Shown here: positions 8,210-16,662 of the stretch, piece after piece
Position numbering within the stretch: position 1 is the stretch's first letter
Layout of the letters: the number at the start of each line of letters is the position of its first letter
Assembly: GCF_009745985.1 (NCBI RefSeq)
Contig: NZ_WFIX01000177.1
Coordinates: 242,864-306,863, forward strand
Source of the DNA: Microbacterium karelineae
GTDB taxonomy: Bacteria > Actinomycetota > Actinomycetes > Actinomycetales > Microbacteriaceae
Length of the DNA: 64,000 nucleotides
Reading direction: 5' to 3'
Made by a program: the position numbers and the translations under genes
The notes under the pieces: model-generated
Seen by the model: the letters and a program-made list of their open reading frames with translations, nothing else
What the model was told of the DNA's origin: nothing
Databases searched by the model: none

Positions 8210-8560
8210 ATGGAGATCCTGCGCAGCATCGTCATCGTCATCCACCTCATCGGCTTCGCCACGCTGTTCGGCGCCTGGATCGTCGAGGCGACGAGCGGAC
8301 GACGCGAGATCACGAAGCTCATGCACTGGGGGCTCGCGATCGCCCTCGTCGCGGGGCTCGCGCTCGCCGCCCCGTGGGGCGTGGACGGCGACATGAACTA
8401 CGCGAAGATCGGCACGAAGCTCGTCGTGGTGATCGCCGTCGGCGCCCTGCTGGGGATCGGCGGCGGCCGCCAGAAGCGCACGGGATCCGTTCCGGCCGCG
8501 ATCTTCTGGCTCACCGGGATCCTCACGCTGCTCAATGCGAGCATCGCAGTCCTGTGGTGA
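8210..8560 (+). CDS. Small membrane protein following ribH
   Basis: A 116-residue hydrophobic protein with about four predicted membrane spans: residues 5-25 (IVIVIHLIGFATLFGAWIVE), 40-53, 67-85 and 93-115. The start ATG at 8210 is 10 bases after the ribH stop, and a strong terminator follows, so it is the last gene of the rib transcript. I do not recognise a named family. It has no obvious transporter signature; a role in flavin handling is only suggested by position. The charged pair EATSGRREI after the first span would face one side of the membrane. Confidence 0.8.
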   Translation: MEILRSIVIVIHLIGFATLFGAWIVEATSGRREITKLMHWGLAIALVAGLALAAPWGVDGDMNYAKIGTKLVVVIAVGALLGIGGGRQKRTGSVPAAIFWLTGILTLLNASIAVLW

Positions 8561-8597
8561 TGCGCACACGCGACCCCATCGACTGAGCATCCTGCTC

Positions 8598-8653
8598 AAC
8601 GCGCGCGGCGCGTGTCCCCGCCCCATCGGGCGGAGACACGCGCCGCGCGCGTT
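8598..8653. terminator. Terminator-like hairpin after the rib operon
   Basis: A perfect 19-bp stem (8598-8616 pairing with 8635-8653, arms AACGCGCGCGGCGCGTGTC and complement) with an 18-base loop. No U tract follows, as usual in high-GC actinobacteria. It separates the rib transcript from the transporter at 8804. Confidence 0.8.
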
Positions 8654-8803
8654 CCCGGGGGCATTCTGCCCACTTCCTGGGGTATCGTTGTCCGCCACGC
8701 GTCGATGATCCTCTCGGCGCGTTCGGCGATTCCGCGGCCTCTCGACCGCATCGCCCGACTCCCGGCCGATCCGGCCCTCACCGCGATACGACACAGGCAT
8801 GGC

Positions 8804-10183
8804 ATGACGACGACCACGATCTCCCCGACCGCGCCGCAGGCGCCCTCGAAACCCCTCAACTCGCGCTCGCGCGTCATCACGGCGAGCCTCGTCGGCACGA
8901 CGATCGAGTTCTACGACTTCTACGCGTACGCGACCGCGGCGGCGCTCGTCTTCCCGGTCCTCTTCTTCCCGACCGGCAACGACACGACCGCGCTCCTCGC
9001 GTCGTTCGGCGTCTTCGGCGCCGCGATGGTCGCCCGCCCGGTCGGCGCCGTGGTCTTCGGCCACTTCGGCGACAAGTTCGGCCGCAAGGGCACTCTCGTC
9101 GCCTCGCTGCTGACGATGGGCATCGCGACGTTCGTCATCGGACTGCTGCCGACGCACAACGAGATCGGCGCCTGGGCGGCCCTGCTGCTGCTCATCTGCC
9201 GCCTCGCGCAGGGCTTCGCCCTCGGAGGCGAGTGGTCGGGCGCGGCTCTCGTGGCGACCGAGAACGCCCCCGCCGGGAAGCGCGCCCTCTACGGCACCTT
9301 CCCGCAGCTCGGCGCACCCATCGGCTTCATCATCGCGAACGCCCTCTTCCTCGTGATCAACTTCGGTCTGCCAGGCGAGGGCGGCGTGGCCAGCGACGCA
9401 TTCCTCGCGTGGGGATGGCGGATCCCCTTCCTCTTCTCGGCCGTTATGGTCATCGTCGGCCTGTGGGTGCGCCTCAAGCTCGTCGAGTCCGACGCCTTCC
9501 AGAAGGCGGAGAAGAAGGGCGAGATCAAGAAGGTGCCGCTCGGCTACGTCTTCCAGAAGCACTGGTGGCAGCTGATCCTCGGCACGTTCATCATGCTCGC
9601 GACGTACGTGCTCTTCTATCTCATGACGAGCTTCACGCTCTCGTTCGGCACCACCCCCGTCGACGCGGACACCCCCGGCCTCGGATTCGGCCGCACCGAT
9701 TTCGTGCTCATGCAGATCATCGGCGTCGTGTTCTTCGGCATCTTCACGCTCATCTCGGGCCCGCTCGCCGACGCGATCGGCCGGCGCCGCCTGCTCATCT
9801 GGGTGACGGCCGCGATCGTCGTGTTCGGGCTGATCTACACGGTCTTCCTCACACCGCGCGACAGCGCGATGTTCACGGGCGCGCTCGTGCAGGCGTTCCT
9901 CGTGTTCGGCTTCCTCCTCATGGGCATGTCCTTCGGCCCCATGGGCGCGCTGCTGCCCGAGCTGTTCCCGACGAACGTGCGGTACACCGGGTCCGCCGTC
10001 GCCTACAACGTGTCGTCGATCCTCGGCGCCGCGCTCGCGCCGATCGTCGCCGTGTGGCTCTGGAGCATCGGCGGCGGCAGCCCCTGGCTCGTCGGCGTCT
10101 ACCTGGCGGGCGCCGCGGTGCTCACGCTCGTCGCGCTGATCCTCAGCAAGGAGACGAAGGACGTCGACATCGACGCGGCCTGA
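8804..10183 (+). CDS. MFS transporter, metabolite:H+ symporter (MHS) family
   Basis: A 459-residue, roughly 12-span permease. The start region SLVGTTIEFYDFYAYATAAALV and the signature ALGGEWSGAALVATENAP place it in the MHS group with ProP, ShiA and KgtP, proton-coupled importers of organic acids, osmolytes or shikimate-like compounds. The FGRKGTL loop between spans 2 and 3 is the standard MFS motif. The ATG at 8804 starts just before the first hydrophobic region; the upstream open frame overlaps the terminator and is unlikely to be translated. It stands alone between two strong hairpins, so it is probably monocistronic. Substrate unknown. Confidence 0.92.
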   Translation: MTTTTISPTAPQAPSKPLNSRSRVITASLVGTTIEFYDFYAYATAAALVFPVLFFPTGNDTTALLASFGVFGAAMVARPVGAVVFGHFGDKFGRKGTLVASLLTMGIATFVIGLLPTHNEIGAWAALLLLICRLAQGFALGGEWSGAALVATENAPAGKRALYGTFPQLGAPIGFIIANALFLVINFGLPGEGGVASDAFLAWGWRIPFLFSAVMVIVGLWVRLKLVESDAFQKAEKKGEIKKVPLGYVFQKHWWQLILGTFIMLATYVLFYLMTSFTLSFGTTPVDADTPGLGFGRTDFVLMQIIGVVFFGIFTLISGPLADAIGRRRLLIWVTAAIVVFGLIYTVFLTPRDSAMFTGALVQAFLVFGFLLMGMSFGPMGALLPELFPTNVRYTGSAVAYNVSSILGAALAPIVAVWLWSIGGGSPWLVGVYLAGAAVLTLVALILSKETKDVDIDAA

Positions 10184-10194
10184 CGCCCCGATCA

Positions 10195-10228
10195 CGGCGC
10201 CCCGACCTCCCTCGAGGTCGGGGCGCCG
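10195..10228. terminator. Terminator-like hairpin after the MHS transporter
   Basis: A perfect 15-bp stem (10195-10209 CGGCGCCCCGACCTC with 10214-10228) and a four-base loop, starting 12 bases after the stop codon at 10183. Confidence 0.85.
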
Positions 10229-10264
10229 TGCTGTGTGTGCGCACTCTCGGGGAACAGGGGAAGA

Positions 10265-12322
10265 ATGGAGACGATGTCCGAACCTCGCCGCCGCCCCCTC
10301 CTCGCGCGCCCCCGGCCGGACGACGGCCCACGCGCCTCGTTCCGCCAGCTGCTGCCGTACATCTTCGAGAACCGCGGTGTGATCGTGCTCGTCGCGATCC
10401 TGTCGGTCCTCGGGGCGATCTTCACCCTCGTGCAGCCGCTCATGATCGGGCAGGTGATCGAGCGCGTCCAGGCGCAGGATCCGCTGGGATGGCTCGTCTG
10501 GGGTCTCGTCGGGTTCGTCGTCGTCTCGTCGGTCGTGAGCACGTATCAGCACTATCTGCTGCAGCGCACAGGCACGGCCGTCGTCTATTCGAGCCGTCTG
10601 CAGCTGATCCGACGGATCCTGCACCTGCCCGTCAGCGAGTTCGACGCCCGCCGCACGGGAGACCTCGTGAGCCGCGTCGGCACCGACACGACGATGCTCT
10701 ACGCCGTGCTCACGCAGGGGCTCGCCGACAGCGTCGGGAACGTGCTGATCTTCGCGGGCGCGCTCATCGCGATGCTCGTCATCGACCCGATCCTGCTGCT
10801 CACGATCACGGGCGTGCTCGCGCTCGCCGTGCTCGCCGTCGTCGCCCTCTCCGGCCGGATCCGCGGCGCGACCGCCCGCCAGCAGGAGCGCGTCGGCGAG
10901 CTGGCGAGCGGCGTCGAGCGGGTCATCGGATCCATCCGCACGGTGCGCGCCGCGGGCGCGACGGATCGCGAGGAGAGGGCCGTCGGGGAGACGGCCGAGG
11001 GCGCCTTCCGCGCAGGGCTCGACGTCGCACGCGCCTCGGCGCTCGTCGTGCCCGTCGCGGGCGTCGCCGTGCAGGTGTCGCTGCTCGTGGTGCTCGGCGT
11101 CGGCGGCATGCGGGTCGCCACCGGCGGGGTGTCGGTCGCGGATCTCGTGACGTTCGCGATGTTCCTGTTCCTCATGATCATGCCCCTCGCCTCCGCGTTC
11201 GGCGCCCTCACGAGCGTCGGCCAGGCGCTCGGCGCCCTCGGCCGGATCCAGGAGATCCTCGACCTGCCCGAGGAGGACGCGGAGGACGCGGCGACCTCGC
11301 CCGACACTCCCCACACTCCCCACACACGAGAAGGCGACGCGGCCCACGAGCGGAGCGAGTCGGGGGCGCACGGCCGCTGGCTCGGGTCTGGCGGGCGCGC
11401 GAGGGACGAGCGCGCGGGATCGCGGCCTGGCGCCTCCGACTCGCGCAGCGGACAGAACACGCCTGACTCACGCAGCGACCAGACGACGAACGACACCCCC
11501 ACCCCCGCGATCGCGTTCGAGAACGTCCGCTTCCGCTACCCCGAGAACGTCGTGGAGGCGCGGCGGCGGGCGATGCGAGAGGTGCGCGAGTCGGCGGGCG
11601 ATGCGCACCTGGAGGCCGAGATCGACGACATCCCGACGACGGACGATGTGCTGAACGGCGTCAGCTTCGAGGTGCCGGTCGGATCCCGCGTGGCGCTCGT
11701 CGGCCCGTCGGGAGCCGGCAAGTCGACGATCCTCTCGCTCATCGAGCGGTTCTATGACGCGACGGGCGGATCGATCCGGTTGCACGGTCGAGACATCCGG
11801 GATCTGCCCCGCGACGCGCTGCGTGCGCAGTTCGGCTATGTGGAGCAGGATGCGCCGACGCTCGCGGGATCCCTCGCCGACAATCTGCGGCTCGCGTCGC
11901 CCGATGCGTCGGACGAGGACTGCGATCGCGCGCTGCGGGCCGTGAATCTCGGCAGCGTCGTCGACCGTTCGCCCCTCGGGATCGATACGCCCGTCGGCGA
12001 GGACGGCGTCATGCTGTCCGGCGGCGAGCGCCAGCGACTCGCGATCGCGCGTGCGCTGCTGTCCGCTCCCCCGATCCTGCTTCTCGACGAGTCGACGTCG
12101 TCGCTCGACGGCGTGAACGAACGGCGCATGCGCGAGGCGATCGATGCCGTGGCGGCCGGTCGAACGCTCATCGTGATCGCGCACCGCCTGTCGACGGTCG
12201 TTGACAGCGACCGGATCATCGTCCTCGATCGCGGCACGGTCGTCGGCCAGGGCACGCACGCGGAGCTCGTCGACGAGGTGCCGCTGTATCGCGAGCTCGC
12301 GGAGCACCAGCTGCTCGTCTGA
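10265..12322 (+). CDS. ABC exporter, fused membrane and ATPase domains
   Basis: A 685-residue half-transporter of the ABCB type. Six membrane spans occupy about residues 20-330. The ATPase has Walker A GPSGAGKST, signature LSGGERQRLAIARAL, Walker B ILLLDESTSSLD and the H-loop IAHRLSTV. Two insertions are unusual. A Ser/Asp/Arg-rich linker of about 75 residues lies between the domains (about 338-414), and a charged 35-residue insert (about 427-461) separates the A-loop FRYPE from the strand leading to Walker A. ATG codons at 10265 and 10274 are both possible starts. It probably works as a homodimer exporting drugs, lipids or peptides. Confidence 0.92.
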   Translation: METMSEPRRRPLLARPRPDDGPRASFRQLLPYIFENRGVIVLVAILSVLGAIFTLVQPLMIGQVIERVQAQDPLGWLVWGLVGFVVVSSVVSTYQHYLLQRTGTAVVYSSRLQLIRRILHLPVSEFDARRTGDLVSRVGTDTTMLYAVLTQGLADSVGNVLIFAGALIAMLVIDPILLLTITGVLALAVLAVVALSGRIRGATARQQERVGELASGVERVIGSIRTVRAAGATDREERAVGETAEGAFRAGLDVARASALVVPVAGVAVQVSLLVVLGVGGMRVATGGVSVADLVTFAMFLFLMIMPLASAFGALTSVGQALGALGRIQEILDLPEEDAEDAATSPDTPHTPHTREGDAAHERSESGAHGRWLGSGGRARDERAGSRPGASDSRSGQNTPDSRSDQTTNDTPTPAIAFENVRFRYPENVVEARRRAMREVRESAGDAHLEAEIDDIPTTDDVLNGVSFEVPVGSRVALVGPSGAGKSTILSLIERFYDATGGSIRLHGRDIRDLPRDALRAQFGYVEQDAPTLAGSLADNLRLASPDASDEDCDRALRAVNLGSVVDRSPLGIDTPVGEDGVMLSGGERQRLAIARALLSAPPILLLDESTSSLDGVNERRMREAIDAVAAGRTLIVIAHRLSTVVDSDRIIVLDRGTVVGQGTHAELVDEVPLYRELAEHQLLV

Positions 12323-12345
12323 GCCCGTTCACATGACCAGGCGCG

Positions 12346-13209
12346 TCACGCCGCCGTGAGCAGACGGAGGGCCGCGCCGGACGGGGCACCCTCCGTCGCC
12401 GTGTACGTCAGGATCCGCTGTCCGTCGCCCTCGGGCAGGTGCAGCACCTCGTATGAGAGGGTGAGCGCGCCGACCTCGGGGTGGCGCAGCCGCTTGGTGC
12501 CGCTCGTGCAGAGCCGGACCGCGTGGCCGGCCCAGAGCCGCGCGAAATCGCGGCTGTGCAGGCTGAGCTCGCCGACGATCTCGGCGAGTCGGCGGTCGTC
12601 GGCGAACTGCGCCGCGACGTAGCGCAGCGACGCGACGGCGAGCTCGGCCTCGTCCTCCCACTCGGCGTGCAGCTCGCGCGTGTGCGCGTCGAGGAACAGC
12701 ATGCGGATCAGGTTCGGCCGCTCGTCGTCGCACTCGGGCGCCTCGGCGTCGAGGTGGCCGGCGAGGAGGAGGTGGCCGAGCCGGTTCCAGGCGAGCACGT
12801 CGCCGCAGCGCCCGAGGAGGACGGCCGGCACCTCGGTCATGGCGTGCAGCAGCCGCACGGCGCCCGGCTTCGGGGCCTCGTCGGCTTCACGGCGTCGGCG
12901 TGCGGCGGGCGCGGGGTGCGCGAGGGCGAACAGGTGGGCGACCTCGTCGCCGTCGAGCCGCAGCGCGCGGGCGAGGGCGCCGATCACGGCGTCGGACGCG
13001 TTCTGCGACTGGCCCTGTTCGAGACGCGTCAGGTACGTGACCGAGACGCCGGCGAGCTGGGCGAGCTCCTCGCGGCGCAGGCCGGGAACGCGGCGACGGC
13101 CGTAGCTGCGCACACCCACCGCGTCGGGCGACAGCCGGTCGCGGCGCGAGCGCAGGAACTCGCCCAGTTCGGTGACCGGTCGGTCGTCCACGTCCCATGC
13201 ATCGCTCAT
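12346..13209 (-). CDS. MmyB-type XRE transcriptional regulator
   Basis: A 287-residue regulator. Residues about 10-95 are a helix-turn-helix of the XRE class with VPGLRREELAQLAGVSVTYL and RLEQGQSQNASDAVIGALAR, typical of the MmyB-like family. The rest is the MmyB ligand-binding (PAS-like) domain, with DVLAWNRLGHLL, the region ELHAEWEDEAELAVASLRY, and HPEVGALTLSYEVLHLPEGD. Start ATG at 13209. It is divergent from a DHA2-type efflux pump 102 bases away, the common arrangement in which the regulator controls the pump; the ligand is not known. Confidence 0.92.
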   Translation of the reverse strand: MSDAWDVDDRPVTELGEFLRSRRDRLSPDAVGVRSYGRRRVPGLRREELAQLAGVSVTYLTRLEQGQSQNASDAVIGALARALRLDGDEVAHLFALAHPAPAARRRREADEAPKPGAVRLLHAMTEVPAVLLGRCGDVLAWNRLGHLLLAGHLDAEAPECDDERPNLIRMLFLDAHTRELHAEWEDEAELAVASLRYVAAQFADDRRLAEIVGELSLHSRDFARLWAGHAVRLCTSGTKRLRHPEVGALTLSYEVLHLPEGDGQRILTYTATEGAPSGAALRLLTAA

Positions 13210-13311
13210 GCCTCCATTCTCGCGCGGATCGGGACCCCCAGCCTGGCCCTGTCGGTGCTGCCCACGAGCGGGGGCTGGCTGCCGCGGCACGGTCGCACGA
13301 GGGTGAGCAGC

Positions 13312-14718
13312 ATGACCGACACAGATGCCCTCCCCCGCACCTCGACCGGATCCGCGACGTTCACGGGCGCGCAGCGACTCGCCGTCGCGGTGCTCCTGAC
13401 GGCGAACTTCACGCTCGCGGTCGACTTCTCGATCCTGGGCGTGGCGCTGCCGCATGTCGGCCGTGAGCTCGGCTTCGCGACGGGATCCCTGCAGTGGATC
13501 GTCACCTCCTTCGCCCTCTGCGCCGCCGGGTTCACGCTCTTCTTCGGCCGCGTGTCCGACCTGTTCGGACGCCGGCGGATGTTCCTCATCGGGATCGTCC
13601 TCCTCGGCGCCGCGTCCCTCGCCGGCGGGCTCGCGCAGGATCCCGCACCGCTGATCGCCGCGCGCGTCGGCCAGGGGATCGCGACGGCGATCGTGACGCC
13701 TGCGGCCCTGTCGCTGTTGACGACGATGTTCCCGGAGGGGCCGCCGCGCGCTCGCGTGCTCGGTCTGAACGGCGCGCTCATGGCGGCGGGGTTCACGACG
13801 GGCGCCGTGGCCGGCGGGATCCTCACGGGGGTCGTCAGCTGGCGGTGGGCGTTCTTCATCAACGTCGTGATCGCCGTCGCCGTTCTCGCGATCGCGCCGT
13901 TCGTTCTCCGGGAGACCCGCGGCCGGTCCCGCCCGCGCCTCGACACCCCCGGGGCGGTCACGGTGACGGTCGCCCTCGTCGCGCTCGTGTTCGGGATCGA
14001 CCGGGCGGGACACGCGGGCTGGGCGGATCCCGGATCCTGGGGGCCGATGGTCGCCGCCGCCGTCCTGTTCGCGGCGTTCTGGGCGATCGAGGCTCGCGTG
14101 ACGCAGCCGCTCGTCGCGCCCGTGCTGCTCGCGCGCCCGACCGTCGCCTGGGGCAACGTCGCGGGCCTTCTCGCCTTCGCGACCGAGACGTCTCTCGTGT
14201 TCCTGCTGACCCTCTACCTGCAGGAGATCCTGGGGTTCAGCGCCGTGTCGGCCGGCCTCATCCTCGGAGTGCTGGGCGTCGGCACGATCCTCGGCGGCCT
14301 CGTCGCGCCGCGGATCATCGCTCGCACGGGGGCGAGGGCAGCGATCGTGATCGGCCTGCTCCTCCAGGCCGCGGCGACCCTTCCCCTCACCTTCGCGGGC
14401 GAGAGCCGCGACTGGCTCCTTCCCCTGCTGATCGTCACGTTCATCGGCGGCGTCGCGAACCTCGTCGCGATCGTCGGCTACGTCGTGACGTCGACGGCGG
14501 GCGTGCCCGACGAGCAGCAGGGCCTCGCCACAGGGCTCGTGACCATGAGCCAGCAGGTCGGCATCGCCCTCGGCACCCCCGTCATGTCGGCGATCGCCAC
14601 GGCGGGGGCGGCGGCCGGGCTCCTGTCGGGGCTGCAGATCGCGATCGCCGCCGACGCCGTGCTCGCGGCGCTGACCGGCGTCGTCATCGCGGTCGCCCTC
14701 CGCCGCCGGCGCGCGTAA
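13312..14718 (+). CDS. MFS drug exporter, DHA2 (14-span) family
   Basis: A 468-residue permease with about 14 hydrophobic segments. It has the family markers DFSILGVALPHVGRELGF (motif D1), GRVSDLFGRRRMFL (loop motif A) and GAVAGGILTGVVSWRWAFFIN (motif C, marking antiporters). Relatives such as EmrB/QacA export cationic drugs, dyes or antibiotics using protons. ATG at 13312 chosen because it begins a short polar N-terminus before the first span. Divergent MmyB-type regulator at 13209; a terminator hairpin follows. Confidence 0.92.
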   Translation: MTDTDALPRTSTGSATFTGAQRLAVAVLLTANFTLAVDFSILGVALPHVGRELGFATGSLQWIVTSFALCAAGFTLFFGRVSDLFGRRRMFLIGIVLLGAASLAGGLAQDPAPLIAARVGQGIATAIVTPAALSLLTTMFPEGPPRARVLGLNGALMAAGFTTGAVAGGILTGVVSWRWAFFINVVIAVAVLAIAPFVLRETRGRSRPRLDTPGAVTVTVALVALVFGIDRAGHAGWADPGSWGPMVAAAVLFAAFWAIEARVTQPLVAPVLLARPTVAWGNVAGLLAFATETSLVFLLTLYLQEILGFSAVSAGLILGVLGVGTILGGLVAPRIIARTGARAAIVIGLLLQAAATLPLTFAGESRDWLLPLLIVTFIGGVANLVAIVGYVVTSTAGVPDEQQGLATGLVTMSQQVGIALGTPVMSAIATAGAAAGLLSGLQIAIAADAVLAALTGVVIAVALRRRRA

Positions 14719-14750
14719 TCGCCCCACCCCGCCCGCGAACGTATACACAT

Positions 14751-14788
14751 TGCTCGAGAGCACAGGTCATGTCATGTGCTCTCGAGCA
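14751..14788. terminator. Bidirectional terminator hairpin
   Basis: Perfect 14-bp stem TGCTCGAGAGCACA (14751-14764) with its complement (14775-14788), 10-base loop. It lies between the convergent DHA2 exporter and azlD and can serve both. Confidence 0.85.
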
Positions 14789-14834
14789 GGACGTGTGCTT
14801 TCGCGTACGACGGGCAACGGGCGGCAGCGCGCGC

Positions 14835-15149
14835 TCACGCCGCGAGGCCGAGGGCGCGGAGGGTCGCCGCGACGACGGCCGCGGCGAGCACGACGACGAG
14901 GAACGGCGCCCGCATGCTCAGCAGGACGGCCGCTGCCGCGAGACCGGCGAGCCGCGCGTCGAGGACGACGGCCATGCCGGATCCGACCGTCTGCACCGCA
15001 ACGAGCGCGCCGAGGAGCGCAACCGTGAGCAGGTCGGTCGTGCGCGTGGTGCGCACGCCCTCGAGCCAGCGTGCGGGCACGAGATACCCGATCTGCTTGA
15101 GCGCCGTGCAGGCGAGCGCGGCGACGATCACCGCGAGCCACATCGTCAT
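14835..15149 (-). CDS. azlD: AzlD-type small subunit of branched-chain amino acid exporter
   Basis: A 104-residue protein with about four membrane spans. The order TALKQIGYLVPARWLEG, TVALLGALVAVQTV, DARLAGLAAAAVLL and a hydrophobic C-terminus is typical of AzlD. AzlC and AzlD together form a branched-chain amino acid (and analogue) exporter. The ATG at 15149 overlaps the azlC stop in an ATGA. Nothing unusual in length. Confidence 0.9.
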   Translation of the reverse strand: MTMWLAVIVAALACTALKQIGYLVPARWLEGVRTTRTTDLLTVALLGALVAVQTVGSGMAVVLDARLAGLAAAAVLLSMRAPFLVVVLAAAVVAATLRALGLAA

Positions 15150-15892
15150 CGGGGCGCCTCCGTTCTCGCGTCGCCGCCCCACCAGTTGAACCACCCGACG
15201 ACGATCGCGACGGCCGCGGCGAGGAGGACGGGGATCCCCGGCATGAGCCACGGGGTCGCGGCTGCCGCGACGACGGCCGCGGCGACGCCCGTCGCGACCG
15301 CCTGGCGCGACCTCAGGCGCGGCCAGAGCAGGGCGAGGAACGCGGCGGCCGCGGCGGCGTCGAGGCCGTAGGCGCGGACGTCGCCCAGAACGTCGCCCAG
15401 GAGCGCGCCCGCGAGGGTGGCCGCGTTCCAGCCGACGAAGATCCCGACGCCCGTCACCCAGAAGCCGACGCGGCGCGCCCGCGGATCCGCCTGAGCGAGG
15501 GAGACGGCGGTGGACTCGTCGACCGTGATGTGCGCGCCCGTGATCCGATGCCACCACGAGCGCCCGATGATCGGGTTCATCCGCACGGCATAGACGACGT
15601 TGCGCGCCCCGAGCAGGGCGGCCGACGCGATGGCCGCGGGCGCGGCCGCGAGGCCACCCGATGCGATCACGCCGATGAACGCGAACTGGGATCCGCCCGT
15701 GAACATCAGCAGGCTGAGGACGCACGCCTGCCACACGTCGAGTCCGGCGGCGACGGCGAGCGCGCCGAACGAGACGCCGTACGCGCTCGTGGCGACGGCA
15801 ACGGCCGCGCCGTCCCGCCACGCGCGGCGCTCCGCCGGGGACTCCGGTCGCTCCCGCAGGATCGTTTGCTCTGATGAACGCACGTTCATCAT
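15146..15892 (-). CDS. azlC: AzlC-type branched-chain amino acid exporter, large subunit
   Basis: A 248-residue membrane protein. SAYGVSFGALAVAAG, LSLLMFTGGSQFAFIGV and AALLGARNVVYAVRMN are the AzlC landmarks; relatives export leucine, valine and toxic analogues. The start is uncertain. ATG codons at 15892 and 15889 overlap a perfect palindrome, and a promoter-like pair on the minus strand (TTGACG at 15919-15914, 17 bases, CAGAAT at 15896-15891) would place the transcript start near 15884, favouring a leaderless GTG at 15883. An open frame further upstream runs through the promoter and is unlikely. Confidence 0.9.
   Translation of the reverse strand: MMNVRSSEQTILRERPESPAERRAWRDGAAVAVATSAYGVSFGALAVAAGLDVWQACVLSLLMFTGGSQFAFIGVIASGGLAAAPAAIASAALLGARNVVYAVRMNPIIGRSWWHRITGAHITVDESTAVSLAQADPRARRVGFWVTGVGIFVGWNAATLAGALLGDVLGDVRAYGLDAAAAAAFLALLWPRLRSRQAVATGVAAAVVAAAATPWLMPGIPVLLAAAVAIVVGWFNWWGGDARTEAPR
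15873..15890. promoter_or_regulatory. Palindromic operator at the azlC start
   Basis: GATGAACG-CA-CGTTCATC is a perfect 8+8 palindrome directly downstream of the predicted minus-strand -10, covering candidate azlC start codons. The divergent XRE-cupin regulator at 15949 is the obvious candidate to bind it and repress azlCD. Confidence 0.55.
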
Positions 15893-15948
15893 TCTGACCG
15901 CCGGGTCAATGTACGTCAACACGAACGAGCGTTTGCAAGAATAAACGT

Positions 15949-16497
15949 ATGGAGGATCTCGGATCGCGCATCGCGCGCACGCTCCGGCGCGAACGCGAGA
16001 CGGCCGGGATCTCCGTCTCGGAGCTCGCCCGCCGCGCGAAGGTCTCGAAGGCCACGGTTTCGCAGCTCGAGAACGGCGCCGGCAATCCCAGCGTCGAGAC
16101 GCTCTGGGCCCTCGGCGTCGCGCTCGGCGTGCCCTTCGCTGTGCTCGTCGACGAGCCGACCAGCGCGCCGACGCTCGTGCGCGCAGCCGACCGCGGCGGC
16201 GTCCCCTCGTCCGCCGCGGACTATGCGGCGACGCTGCTGTCGGCGAGCCCTCCCGGCGCGCGCCGCGACATCTACATCATCCAGGCGGATCCCGGCGCAC
16301 CGCGCCGCTCGGATCCGCACCACCCGGGCACGACCGAGCACATGATCCTCATGACGGGCCGCGCGTCCGTCGGCCCTGTCGACGCGACCGTCGAGCTGGC
16401 GCCGGGCGACTACCTCTCCTACCCCGGTGACGTGCCGCACGTCTTCGACGCGCTCGAGGACGGCACGAGCGCCGTCCTCGTCTCCGAGCTGCGCTGA
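15949..16497 (+). CDS. XRE regulator with cupin sensor domain
   Basis: A 182-residue regulator. The N-terminal 65 residues are an XRE helix-turn-helix (ISVSELARRAKVSKATVSQL, NPSVETLWALGVALGVPF). The C-terminal part is a small cupin barrel, with HHPGTTEHMILMTGRASV and LAPGDYLSYPGDVPHVFDA, which usually senses a small metabolite. This type of regulator is often divergent from azlCD and controls it. The start ATG at 15949 is 56 bases from the azlC region with a shared promoter interval. Confidence 0.92.
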   Translation: MEDLGSRIARTLRRERETAGISVSELARRAKVSKATVSQLENGAGNPSVETLWALGVALGVPFAVLVDEPTSAPTLVRAADRGGVPSSAADYAATLLSASPPGARRDIYIIQADPGAPRRSDPHHPGTTEHMILMTGRASVGPVDATVELAPGDYLSYPGDVPHVFDALEDGTSAVLVSELR

Positions 16498-16529
16498 GGC
16501 CGGGGGCGCGCACCCACGCACGCCCCCCC

Positions 16530-16617
16530 CCAACACATCGCAGTCAATCCACCGCCGACACGCCGAGCCGGGCGGGCTTCGGCCCCGATCTCCACAGATT
16601 CGACTGCATCATGTTGG
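16530..16617. repeat. Imperfect long-spaced inverted repeat
   Basis: Left arm CCAACACATCGCAGTCAATC (16530-16549) and the reverse complement of 16597-16617 share CCAACA, then GCAGTC and AATC, around a centre of about 46 bases. The arm sequence recurs at 20146 in opposite orientation. It lies in the gap between the XRE-cupin gene and the convergent oxidoreductase gene, together with a partial third arm near 16646-16656. Confidence 0.45.
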
Positions 16618-16662
16618 TGCGGCCGCGCTGCCACGCGACCGGACATTCCACCACGCAGTCGA

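Noticed and set aside
8192-11371. Very long open frame antisense to the small membrane protein, MHS transporter and ABC exporter
   Set aside because: High-GC codon use leaves antisense frames open. The translation is rich in Arg, Glu, Asp and His without family motifs, while the plus strand has clear conserved domains. Similar antisense frames elsewhere were discarded for the same reason.
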